From Hymenolepis diminuta (Eukaryota; Platyhelminthes; Cestoda; Cyclophyllidea; Hymenolepididae): a stretch of DNA of 64,000 nucleotides. The notes below the pieces were generated by a model that saw nothing but the letters and a program-made list of their open reading frames with translations, was not told the origin of the DNA and searched no databases. Of this stretch, positions 43,728 through 57,100 are shown one piece after another. Each line of letters opens with the position of its first letter. Within the stretch, counting starts at the first letter, position 1. Location: assembly GCA_900708905.1 (NCBI GenBank), contig CAADRB010000073.1:372882-436881 (forward strand), given 5' to 3'. Both the position numbers and the translations under genes were made by a program.

Positions 43728-43895
43728 CTCAGTGGCGCAATCGCAATTGTAGGATCTCGATTATTGATTTTTGCTCATCTTTTTCGCGGTGACTCAGCCA
43801 TTTGCTTGTGTAGTACAACGTAGGTCAACTTTGAGACTCGTGGTGCAAACTCTCGACTCACGCGCTCTCCTAACCGTTTTGCTGATGGGGGGAGC
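43728..43895 (-). mobile_element. SINE-like element with tRNA-like head and separate body
   Basis: The reverse complement starts with ACGGTTAGGAGAGCGCGTGA, then a cloverleaf-like stretch. The body (AAAAATCAATAATCGAGATC) resembles segments at 881-925 and 34031-34100. Its length of about 170 bases fits a SINE. Confidence 0.45.
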
Positions 43896-44651
43896 TTATT
43901 TTATTTTATGTAAGAGCTGAAACTTCACTTTTATCATAGATTATATTTTTAAATTCAAAATAATGCTTTTTCTATAATGTGGATACCGATATGATGTTTA
44001 AAACAGGCTTCCAATCATTAGTAATAGTATAAAGTGAGCTGTTATAGAGTAAAACGGTGGCTGACGAAGCAGAGCCCCTAATCAAATCACAAGTTAAGCC
44101 AAGAAATCACAGTTTTTGAAGGTGAATTTTAAAATCGAAATTGTATTAAGAGTAAAGAAGATTATTTGATTTGTACTATGGAGAAATCCGAATTTGTTCC
44201 AGCTAATCCCTCATTAGCCTGTTGGTGGGCTAATGGCAGTTATAACGCTATAGTAGCTTTTAGATGCAAGGCGGATATTGTTGTAGTGAAAGCTTTATTA
44301 CGATTAACGAAATACAGAAAGTCAGGGAGGTAGCCAGAGAGAATGAAACGGTGACTACCTAAAGCATTGGAATGCTATGCTAAGGGGAATTGCTCATTCG
44401 GCTGTACTGCAACCAGATTTTCGTGTTAGTTGGCTAGAGGGCGGCGATTAACGTACTTTCGAGAAGTCTCCCGGAAACTCAATCATATTTAAATCGCTTA
44501 TACTCAGGGCATGAAGTCATTAAGATGTCATTGCATGTGATGACCAATCGGAATCTAGCAACAACAATGGGGTCAGACGATTAAGAGGACGAGTCGATTT
44601 AAAGGGAAGAAAAACAAAATTGAGAGGAATAATTGAGCCAGTTCAATTTAG

Positions 44652-44710
44652 AGTCGAGAACACCAGTTGACTTCTAGTATCCGACGTTCTATCAGGTCAC
44701 TGGGTCTTAG
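44652..44710 (-). mobile_element. SINE-like copy
   Basis: The reverse complement reads ACCCAGTGACCTGATAGAAC (box A-like), then GGTGTTCTCGACTC in the box B position. It shares CAGTGACCTG with the copies at 27583 and 49645. Confidence 0.4.
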
Positions 44711-47700
44711 TTATTGAAATTGAAAACTAGGGTCAGGCTGAATTACAATGGGAACCGCAAAGAAAATGGTTATGAAAAACAATTTAAAATTGAAATACCT
44801 TGTTAACTGTGGAAAATTTAATAGAGATTTGATTGAACGTTCTGAAATAGATCTGACAAAAGTCATGCAGATAAGCAAAGGCCTAACATTTAGTTATATG
44901 AACAGACACGTTCTTCAACGAAGTGGAGTCGATGTGGAATACACGATAATGAAATCGACTTTCCACCTCAAAAGACTAGTTTACAGTTCATTTGTCCATA
45001 AGTAGTCTTTAATATTATGCTTAACCCAAACGAAACGTCTCCAGATATTCCGTTTAAAGAACAATGGATCTCTGACAGAGTTAATAATATTTAATTTTAA
45101 CAGCCGAAAGCGTTTAAATAACGGAATTGAATTCGAATAAATGCAACAGTGAGATCTATGCATAGATTGCCAACTACCATTACTGTGTTTTCATGGTGGT
45201 TTAGAGATCAGACTACGAGAGAGAAGTAAGAAATGAAGCAGTCATTGGACACTTCTCATTTTTGAGACAATTTTGATTTGAAATAAAAATGTGGCGAAGG
45301 CTTAATATGTAGCTATTGAGCAAAATAAATAACTGTTTTATATGTCAAAATGTCATGATTAAAGGTTACTTTCGGGCAACCTCAATTTATTTTTGAGAAG
45401 ATTTTCTGTTTGAGGAAATAAATTCTAAATTACATCTTAAAAATGTCAGTTCACCATATTTTAGTGGGGAAACTAGGCAAACCCATGTACCTTCTATTTG
45501 CACATATTTGTAAATCCATTTAAATTTCACTGACCAAATGACGTTCAGATTGTCTGCATAAATTTACTTTTGGCGATACCTGCTCAGTGATCTGTAGAAG
45601 AGGCGTCTGTTTATTATTCTTCATTGAATCAGATCTGGGATTCTCTAGATTCACAAGTGAATAATTTTAACTAATTCGTACTTGTAAACTTGAAGAGCTG
45701 TAAACCGCTATTCGAAAAGGACTCTGAAGGCATTCGATATGTTCGCTACCAAATTACGTTATGTAATCAAGGAGTCATATCTTGGGTTTTAAATATTCAA
45801 ACGTGCTTTACCCCTCAAATAATAAGGACAACGTGGTGAATCCATCTTGCTGGAACTCTAATGAAGCCCGCTATGTAAAAATTCCCTAAACTAATATTCT
45901 TCTGGTACCTCAAATATTAAATTATTTTATCTCCAAGTTTACGCCAAACAACTGCTATTTCCACCTTTTTTTAAGGTGGAACCGACGCGACCGTCCAGTC
46001 TTTTAAATTCGGTCAATTAAGTTGCACGCATTCTTCTAATGGCCTTTACATGAATTGAATTGTAAATGATTCATCAGTATAAAAGTTATTATTATAAACT
46101 TTTGGAGTAGTTTTCACAAATTGATTATCAAAGTTTACTCAAATATTATGGGAAGAACAAATTTATGCTGTGCACTGAAATCAAGGTGTAGTGTTTGGTG
46201 AATCAGGAGCAACATGAAATTTTGACTCATAAGCCACTCAAAGTGAAATTCTAGGACCTTACGATGCCAGTTTAATTAAAATGAAGTAGAAAGTTGACTG
46301 GACAACGGTAATTAGAGCTTTCTATTCACTCTCTCCTTTAATAACCTGAATAAAAATGACACAGGCCTTTATTCATACTTCAGAATGCATAGCACTGTAA
46401 TTTTCTCTAAATTTTATTGTCCAAGATGACACTCGCTTTGTTATTATGTCTCTTATAGTATTCTCTTCATTTAAAATTGTCCCTTAAATGCGGTTGTGAA
46501 GCTGGAGTGTATCTCTGAATTACCCCATGAATATATTGTCATAGGGAGAATATATGAAACAGTTTCTATAAAAAAAACATATTTTCATTGTTTTCTGTTT
46601 ACTGAATAAAAATAAAAGTTTTTAGTCCGCATGAATTTTTGACCGTCAAATGGCAATTTATGAAATTCGGTATTTTACAGCCGAATAGGTAAATGACACA
46701 ATAAAATAAAGGAAATACAGTAACCTCTCTCCCTGTTACAATGAATACTTTAGGGTACCCCTATTATTGAACAATTCTTAATTTAAAAAAAATTTCATAA
46801 AGTTAAGTTTGCGCTTTTAAATGAGCGTAAAATTAACATTCAATCCGTCTTGAGCGTCTACAAATTTTATGTGATCACTCCAATTATTCCACAAGATATC
46901 TCACAAGATTGGGATACCTTTTAACAGTAAAATATGTTCTTAATTTTGAAATCTTGCCAAAAAATTAATTGTTCTCACAAGTAAATTTTTCAAATCAGAC
47001 AGAAAAACATTGGATGGCTTTCCTTGCTATTTTCGAGGCATTAGATGGGGTTATCTACCGGCAATCTTCAAAACGAATTCACGTCATCACTCAATTTCTT
47101 ACTACATTTATATCGCTATCAAAGGTAGAAGACAATTTAAGCAATCTTGTCGCACGTAAAATTTAGTAAATATAGGAGTAGACAGACTGAAGTCTAGGAG
47201 AAGCGAATTCTACGTTGATACAAGGTCGTTGCTTTCTTTTAGGCAAATTCGCGCTTTCCAATAGAACGTCGTGTTCTTGCACAAACACTTTTCGAAAGGC
47301 ACATTCCAATTTAAGCATATACATGAATTCCCGTCCCATTTTGTGACTGAGACTAACATCAACGAAATTTTAGCTTGAAACCTTGGTACGCCGTTCAAAT
47401 AAATGTGGGCGCTTTTGCTGAAAGTCAAGATTAAATTGACAGTTTTTTTCATAAATATAATTTTAGTTTCTACAATTTTATCATGAAACTCTCCAAGATC
47501 CCTTCAAAAAGTGTCTTCCATCAGTTCGTCTTGCTAGGAGGATGGAACTCGGTTGTTACCTTCTGCCTTCTTATTCTTTTACGTGTTTCTAATAGTAGAA
47601 AGAATCTTAAAGTGGTCAAGTAAAATTAAATAGAAATATGTAATACTGTAATCAATTCTGGTTATTCAAAGTCCTTCACTTAATAAATTCATTATAAGAT

Positions 47701-49644
47701 GAATATTATTATGACATAGACACCACTCGATAATCACTGACCATCTTAGCCGGAGTAAGACCAGATCACTTAATTTTCATTCAAGAAAGATCCTGTACCT
47801 GGAATAAAAATGAATAAGCATTTCAAATCCCAAAATTTTTATTGAATATGAGTTTTATACAAGCTTTTTGTGAGTGTCAACTTGATGAATTCGGAGTTTG
47901 AATAGAGTATGGCTCTTACATTGACTCATCATTTGAGTAAGTTTGCCGTCTCCTTTTCCTTTAACGCTTCATTTGCTTGTATATTTAGCCTTCGCCCTAC
48001 GCAGAGTAATAGATATCCGGATAATGCAATCTGCTCAGTTCCACTTTCTCTCTCATATCAAAACCCAAATTCAACAATTGAATTTATCGGCCCATAATTA
48101 TTGAAATAACGAACACTTCCTATTATAGATATTCTATAGGTTTTCATTTGTTGTGGGATTTTTAAATTCTACCTACAACGATCCTTCGGCTTCGTGTTAT
48201 AAGTACTGGTGCCATTAGTATCACAATTCGAAAATGATAGGAAGAAAACCTAAGCATCAAACCTGCTGAGTAATAATTGCTAATTATCACAACATGAAGT
48301 ACATATCGTAGTGACCGAATTAATGGACTTCTTTCCTGAATGACATTTTCCCTCTGTTTATTGAACTGTACACGTTTGTGAGCTTGCAACCGGAAGGAAA
48401 TCTCATCATTGTTTCTTACCTCAATCTCTCATTTAGTCCTATTGATCCATACAAGTCCCTTTGTAATTATACACATGGGATATTGTCCATTGTATTCATT
48501 CTCATGCACACAGACACCAGTCTCTCCCTCTCTTCTGGTCCTCTTCCAATAAACCCTTCTCACCAATGCCATCCAGTTAAAATTACTATAAGATTAAAAG
48601 TATAGCCTGCAGAATTGCTCCTCAGGTGCTAGTTTCACTTTCTGTAATACTAAAACTTCGAATACTTAAGCGAGGGTTTACATTGAAATATATGCAAATG
48701 TCATTCGATTAGTAAGGTTCTAACGAATCTCCTCAGTCATTATAATTAGTTTGCCTTTTCATCTAAGGGAAAAATTCTCATTTTATCCTTTTTTAGCCAC
48801 ATTTAACATTTTTTATTCTTATTTTTTACATCGTTTTAATCGTAGATCAGTGTCGAAGCAATTTCAATCAATACCCGAATGACCTTTTATGTGCTGCCTT
48901 TGCGCCATGTCAATTAATGAAGTAATAATCATTATAAAAGAGGGCGTTTGAGACGCTCCCACACAAACAAAGGATTTTGCTTCTCATATTTGTCCGTTTC
49001 TTGTGTTTTATTTTGTTTGCGTATAATGGTCATAGAGGAACATCTGTTTCAAACAATAGCACAGATCATATGATATAGTTATTGTAAAGAAGATAAAATT
49101 TCTCGCCTGCCTATTTCCCAACAAATACATGCTCATTAAATAAGTGAAATATTTATCTAAGCTTAGTAGTCTAGTTGTCCCTTGTTAATTCATTGTTACC
49201 ATTCTGTTAATTATACTATCTCCTTGTGTAATAATAGTGCATCCGCAAAAGTTAAACTAAACTTTTAGTAGCCTGGTGCACGATTTTAATTAGCTTCTTC
49301 CCAATTTAACCAGCCGACTATATTAGGGATAGAATCACCGTTAAGTTTTTCTGAAAATTTGAAACCAAGTTATCATCATCCGTTTATTTATAAAGCTTGT
49401 ATAAATCAGGCTTGATCTTGACCTTCAAGTTGCATCATCTTGAGTGAATTATAGTGAGGCGCACCGTGTTAAAATTAAATTTATCTGTCTGAATTAGTGC
49501 CTCATACACACAACAAAATATCCAACAGTGATTTAAGTAAAAATGTCTGCTCCTCAATTTAATCTTATAACTCATTTTGGAAGGGGTCTGCTATTAGTAA
49601 AACTGTATCAAATTTACCTGACATAATCAGAAATCAAATACTTG

Positions 49645-49700
49645 TGGAGCTTAGTGACCTGTTGGTCTGAGTCAACTGCAACTCAGGAATTCATAGTGGA
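49645..49700 (+). mobile_element. SINE-like copy
   Basis: GAGCTTAGTGACCTGTTGG is followed by GAGTCAACTGCAACTCAGG. It shares the AGTGACCTGTTG core with the 27583-27640 copy. Box B is weak. Confidence 0.35.
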
Positions 49701-52700
49701 TAGCATTATTACAATTACAGACCAGTATTTGTGCATAATCGAGAGTACTAATACTAAAATTTGTAGACTGTTTTTAATGAGAAAGAAATCAAGGAATTAA
49801 TAGGAAAAATAGAGTAAATATTTAAAATATTTTTAAAAAATATTCAAAAAATCAGAGAAAAGAATGGAGAAAAGTGGGAATGAGCTCTACATTTTGGTTA
49901 AAATAAGTTCAGATAAAAAATCGTTACAAATAGTACGAGTCACCAAATATTTTTCCATTGAAACCGGAAAAAATAAGAAGCCCAAGTAATTAAATAATTC
50001 GATTTTTACGGTTGTGTATTCTATTCCCATCAATCTTCAAATGTTAATCAGTATTGTATGTACTCAATCAACTCCTCAGTACTATCTCTCCCTATTTTGT
50101 TTGAAATTAGTTATAATCTCATGAAATAAAAAATAATAATATTTTAAATGCACATTTACAATTTAAATAAATTTCACTAAGCATTTTTTGTATTCCTTGT
50201 ATTGTTTGATTCGGTCGGATTTGTTTCAATGTCCTTGAGAATACTGATTGAGCAATTTTAGAAGGTCAGAGATAACTTGATGGTTTCATATCTCCAAACA
50301 CAGATTTGATGACAGGATATTAATTATAAGAGAAAACGTGGAGAACTTTCCGATCTCAGAATCAGTAAAATGAAATTATTCCAATTGGTAGAAGGTGGAT
50401 AGCGTTAGAAAATCGATAAATTAAATAACGAGAAGTTAGCCATAGGCAAAAGTGAGTTGAAATCGATATTTAAAAGATCGGTAAAATCGATATATAAATA
50501 TGGAAAGTAATGCGTTCTAGCTGAGATACAAAATTAATATAAATGTGCTCATTTTTATCATTTTGTCAAGAAAATAGCGCTCCATAAACTCAAAATGAAT
50601 TTTAATAAAGACAGGATATCTGATTTGGCAATAACGTACCAATGAGAAGGTTTCATTTCCAGGTAAAAATAAAAGAAACGTACTCAAAAATTTCAGTGCC
50701 TGATTTATGACTTCTGCTCAAGAATCGATTTTCTTCCCATAACTACCTAAAAGATTTATTATTCTTACGTTTATGACCACTAAAATTCTGGGAAAATGAA
50801 TTTCTTTCATGGCCTTTTCTCTGAAAATTTTGCGTTCACAGTAAAAACTAGGTACACTCTACAAATATGCGAGACGTTCTAGTAGGTAGCTTAGGTCAAA
50901 CTATTTTTAGCTTGTTAATGCGTGGAGTGTTAACAAGTGAGCTAATTGATCCTTTTCAGAATTAAGTCAAGTATGACAAACTCACCGAAGAAATAAGAAC
51001 TCCACTAACTCTATGCATCAATACGACTGTCGACGCTATTTCAAAATTGAGAGATTTTGGCTTTATTTTATATAAAAATGAATTTGTTATCTATCTATCT
51101 CTCTGTCGAATACCAGATAAATCCCACAGAGTTGCTGTAAGGAGAAAAATTCAATACATGAGCATACGCTTATATTGTAGGAATTTATCCTGACCTCTGT
51201 TACATTAGACCTCTTATGAAAAAATACCGCTTATGGTCCGATTCCCTAAGATGGCATGAGTGATCATTATATTCAGTGGTCCTTGAACATCGTGGAGCAT
51301 GAATTATCAGTCAAGAAGCTACGTTCCATTCCTGATAATTGAAAATTAAGATGCATGACAAGAGCGCTTGCTAAAAGGTAGACAAAACGGTGGCTCTAGA
51401 AAAAAATTCATAATAATCTTTGATTTCCTGACTTTATTAACATTTTTACTCGGCCTTCCCGCTTTTTTCACCCTCTTATTGGACTATTTGCTTATTGTCT
51501 TTATCATCAGTAATGTTACTAATTGGAAATATGTATTAATTTTTTCACATAGGAACAAATAATTAGCCCACTAAACATTAAAATATTATAGAATATTGTC
51601 AGATGCCGATAAGTGTTTACCATAAACCAATCGCAGTTCGTTTTTAGTTAAAATGCACCTTCCTCCAAACGAGGTTTAAATTGCATCGCCTTACTATACA
51701 CTTAAGCACAACTTGAAATTCTAAGAAATTTTAAAAAAGTGACTCGAGATAATATTCGCTCATAAAATTTTTCTCCATGCATTTAAAAATATTTTTATAT
51801 TTTTCGAAAAAAATGCTAAAGAAGTATTTTTTACATTATAACAATGCTTTCTATACTGAATTCTATTTGCTATTACAATCTAGCACTTCTTTTTTTATTA
51901 CACACGGTAAAATTTAAAATTTAAAATATTTTTTAGCTTAGAGAAGAACTTTTGAGTATTAGGACAACAAATTTAAGTGTTTATAATGCCTTCACGAGCA
52001 ATCAAGAAAAGACTATACATACACCTTCCTACTTGTCCTGACGGTTGCAGGAGTTTGGATGTTGTGAGAACTGACCTTGTAGATCTGCATGTTAGGTCTA
52101 TGACAAATATTCACAAACAAAACTTATACAGAAACCTTCCCTTATTTAGGTATTAATATTTTCTGAGATAAAATTATCTCACGAGATTTAGTTGTTCACG
52201 TATTAAATAGAGCAGGACTCATCTTTGGTGGTCTCATTAAAGAGGTCTGCACTACACTGTCTGCTGATACTTACTGTCTTGCCCTAGTCTCAACATCTGT
52301 CTATTCTGAATAATTTAAAGTATATATTTTAAATATTGCCATTAAGACACTACTCAGACATAAAAATGACGTTTTGTTTTATCCGTAGCGCGAGTATGGA
52401 GCGTTAAACATACATTATTGTTTTCCTGTGTATTCCGCTTGACTAATTTTCAAGATGACTGGGGATTAATTAGATTAGATTTTATGAAAACAAAATTTTA
52501 AATTTCTTATAGTTTTCTTTTCTCATCTTCTCAATACCAGATCTAATTCGGCTCGGAATTCTCAAGGTTAAAAGAGTGTGATTTCGGCACTTTCATCTTT
52601 ATTGCCAATAGGCGTCTGGGTTGATATGAACTTAAAATTGCAATTGTAGTACTATCTTATATTTTCAACGAATGAAAGAACAATTATTTTCTTCACGATT

Positions 52701-54136
52701 TTCTTCTCCAATGAATTAAACTGGTCAAGATGTATACACGTATATGTATGTTTTAAAATTGCATCAGCAAGATTATTAAATTTTCGAACTTCTTTGTCCC
52801 TTTCTATTGCCCTCCAATTAAAGCTCTTAGTTTAAGTCAGTTTTTTGTCCAGGTGAACTGTAATTGGTTATTCATGCATGAAATAATCCAGGCAATGAAA
52901 TGTCATTAAAATATTAATCAATTTGGAATTTCCTGTTGAAATAAATTCCGTGTCATTAACCAAACCTTCCTAAGGCGATCAATATTGGATGATATTGTTG
53001 AAACAAATTACCTAATCCATCCATTTAATTCTCAAATATCAATGATACTAAAATAATTTAATGAAAAGAGGCTAGCAAAAAGGCAAAACATTAAACAATG
53101 AAATTTTGCAATAGTTTTAAGCGTGCACCAAAATTTTTCTTCAGTAATAGGATTCGCAAACATGACGAGCTTAACTTCCTTACTCCAACCCTGGAAATGG
53201 AGTAATGAACTGACAGTACTATTTCTAAATGACGTGAACCGTTTCTTGCTTTAATAGCTTACAAATTTTTCATTAAAATCACATAAAACTTGTGGTACTG
53301 ACTAGATGAAAAAATCATTTTGATACTCGATGACTTGATTACTTTTGACCCGTTCGATTTTTATAAAAAGTAATATAGTGCTCACAGGAAATGGGGGAAT
53401 CGGACTGTAGATATGTGACCAAAAATAATTCTAAAGGCTATCAGTAAAAGACAGTCGATTGCAAAATCTACCTTCTTGATTTGAGGACAGATTGCAAAGA
53501 GTGGGAGAGGGAAAAGGCTTGCCGACATTGCAAGATATTAGGAGTGGAGTCAGAATTGGACGGTGGTGATTGTTGACTAAAACTTAACAGGTGGTTTGGA
53601 CACAAAGGGAAAATGCTTTAATCGCATCCGATCGGTGCGAGAACTCGAATATGAGACAAAGGAGACATTTAGGTAAACATGTGATTCAAAAGTACTTTTT
53701 GAGAGTTACTAGAGATTACAACATCCAGATGTTTACTGATGCTCACCACCTCTACTGGCCTTAATATACCATAACTCAACCTATAATTAAATTCTTTTAA
53801 CTCTTCTACGTTGCGTAGCAGGAGCGTATACATAATTTTGAGATAGTAAATAATCTAGCTCATTTAAATTGTAAATTGCAAACAAGTAGATGACTAAAAC
53901 CTCGCCAAGACAATTTCATTCTTCTTTATTTACAGATTAGGGACAAGAGTAATCTTAGTTCCCGCAGACAGCTTCATTAGAGAAAATTAAAAGAATGATA
54001 ACTTTGTGAGTAGTATAGAATATGCCTAAACAAAGGAAAACAATGCTATCAAATGTGACTAACAATCAAAGGCAATAATAATTTCAAAATATTAATGAAT
54101 AAAAAAGCTTACATTTTATTGTCCAGAATGAAAATA

Positions 54137-54188
54137 GGTCTGTTTAATTAATTAATTGATTGATTGATTGATTTTAATTAAACAGACC
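54137..54188. repeat. Perfect 15-bp inverted repeat around a TTGA microsatellite
   Basis: The left arm GGTCTGTTTAATTAA (54137-54151) is the exact reverse complement of the right arm TTAATTAAACAGACC (54174-54188). A 22-base (TTGA)n loop separates them. TCCAGA and TCTGGA outside the arms add a second, imperfect inverted pair. Confidence 0.9.
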
Positions 54189-57100
54189 ACTCTGGAAATA
54201 GCCTCCATCAATAATTTTAATTCAGTAGATAAAATTTTTCGTGTAATTTAAAGTAATGATATGGCAAAGTTTGTAAATGGTGATTTCAAAAAAGCCTAAT
54301 TAATATTTAAACTACGGAATTTAGACTTATTTGTTAACTAAGTTCATAAATTAATAGACTTTTTAGCATCAATGAATTATTTTCTCCATTGTCCTATAGT
54401 CCATCAGACAACATCATTGTTGAAAATAAAAAAAAATATAATCACAAGAGAATTACTTTTGCGGAAGACCTATAGTCTGAACTAACTATTCAGAAATAAT
54501 GAATAAAATCAGTGTTTTGGGATTCATTTTTTCTATTACAAGCAATAGAAAAGCAATTTCTACCGTGAGAAAGGCTCTGAATTGGGATAAAATGGAGAGG
54601 GATGAAAAGATGTTGCAAATAAAGTATCACTTGGGTCCCATTTCATTTAAAATTTTAAATTCGATTTGTAAAATATTTACCAGACGGTCAGTTGACTGCC
54701 TCATGATCTAAAACTCAATTTTTATGTTTCATCTCCCGGATAACTAGAAAAATTCTCGTCCGCGATGTTCACGTATTTTTAATATATTTAGAAATTCTAA
54801 TTCTGAGACATTCTTGTTCTCCTATTTGTTAAAAAGAACACTTTGATTGTTATATTCTTTTATTTTAATTTGGCAGAGCTCACTGATGATAACTCCAAAA
54901 AAGCGGGTTTAATTTATTTCATATCATCAAACAAAATGGTCATTTGATGGTACGGATTGACAGCAAATATATTTTTCAACAAGACACGGTTAAGATTATG
55001 AAAGAAGGTAGGGAGACGTTAGTGACCTAGATAATACGTCCATCTTTTTGACAGAAAATAAATAATGACTAAAAAATAAAAGATATGAGAAGAAAAATTT
55101 TCATTCGTCTCTATTCCAAGTTATCAGGAAAGCAACATTTAGAGACACATTAGTTTTTTCTGTTTACATTAAAAGAAAGTGACCTGTAGTGAAAAAATGT
55201 TATGATACAACCACATTAAAAGTATCACCTTACTATTAAATTGGTAACTCTTTGTCTTATCCTCGGAAGTAGTGATTTGCTGAATGCTTGCCAACCTTCG
55301 TATCAATAAACTTAATCTATATCAATGACGAGGAGATTTAAGGGCAAGAAGCGGGAAATATTTTAAAACAAAACCGATGAATTGTGTCAAATGTAGTTAG
55401 GTTTAAAATTATTGGCCGGGTGTTATGCAGAAGTGGAGATGGGAATGGCGCGACCACCAAAATCCTGATGTTAGCTATCAACTTCGGGCTGGATAGTACA
55501 ATTAATGATCATTAAATTCCAGCAGAATTCCAATCTCCTTTTGTGAAAATCAGGTCAGTTATTTCCCAGCTCTAGTGAAAAATATTCTTTTAAAGAACTA
55601 AACTTCTCAAGTATCGAATAGGTGTTAGGGACTATGACACCCAAATTGCTCTGGATCTCCGGAGATAACCTTACTTTTCGAGGAAGCAACCTCGGTGTTT
55701 GACTTTCCTCTCCATCTGGTAACTACAATGTTTAAAGCTATACACCCTTATATCCAAATTCTATTTGTAATACAAACACTAACTGACCATTTTTGTCGAT
55801 CAGTTGGACCTATTAATACATTTCTGTGCCAAACTGTGACAAGTATACATTTGTTTTTATTTGTGATATTTTGAAGGGGTGTTTAAAAAATGAATCAGTG
55901 AGCTACACTTTACAAATCTGTTTGTTTGACCTACACAAGTAAATCAATAAAAAATTGTTATCTAAGTGGTCTTTTTTTCACATTTAAAAACTGATTTACG
56001 AGTCACTAGATTAATTTACATCGGTGCACTTACCGAAGCACAATTATCAACTTCACGGTGTAATTTTGATCAATAGAGAGATTTTCTAATGCATTGTCGT
56101 ATTGAAATTTTAAATTTATTGAGGAATAAAGAAATTTAAATCACTATTTACACTCCTTAAAACTTGTAGCGTATTTTCACACCTCGATCATTGTTTTTTC
56201 TGCAAACTCGAATCCATAAAATGTAAGCAACACCTAAAATACATTATTCAGCAGAGTTTCAAGGTCAAATTTTAGTAGCTAAAGTTTTAGAACATTGTAC
56301 AGGGAAGAGTAGTATATAAGTTGCTTTTTTCCAAACGATCTGTTATTGATTTCCCTTGTCCAATGAAAAAAGGCTAAAAATTACCACGGTTTAACTAACA
56401 CAATTAATAACCTGTCACGATACATCGGTTTCTTCTGGTACTCAATAAGTAGACGGGTGGGACTGGCAATTTATCATTGACTACTTTACTACTCTTTTAT
56501 CTAATAGACTTGAAACGTGTTGGAATCGTAATTATAATCATAGCAGGAACCTATCCCGTCTGCAAATATTTGCGTCAATTTGTTCTAGACTGGATATCTA
56601 GCATTTCATGTCTAGGCTTTCATAGATGCACTCCCTTATTTTTTCTTTGGCTGCCTTACAGCTTATTAAAGGTTTTGATGTTTGAGAAGGCAGTTCAGTC
56701 ATCATTCTACAGAAATCCTTTGTTCAAATTTTTTGCAAATTTCGTTAAAAATGAAGCCGTCAAAGAATAATTAAGGAGAAATTTACTTTGTCATATTATC
56801 TGTTATCCTTTGATAAATAGCAATTTTGGCATAATCGTAGCATTCAAAACTAACTGATTTTTACAATAAGCAGTGTCTGTTTCCAAGGTATTCAGATTTT
56901 GCACAATATAGAAGTCAATATTGTCATATATTATTATATATGAGTGACAGCAGCGACAGAAACTTTCAATCAAAGGAGTGATATAATGCGATTCTTATCA
57001 GGACAACTTCATCAAAAAATAAAGCATTCCAATAATTTTCGAAGTTTCCGTTAGTTTAGTTGCAGAGCATCCGATTACTCAAATAAACCTGCTTCTGATT

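Noticed and set aside
47210..47452. 80-codon - strand Cys-containing frame
   Set aside because: No recognisable domain, no signal peptide that I trust, and no splice context.
56477..56770. 97-codon hydrophobic frame resembling membrane segments
   Set aside because: T-rich DNA gives Phe/Leu/Ile-rich frames by chance. There is no family match, splice structure or neighbouring exon.
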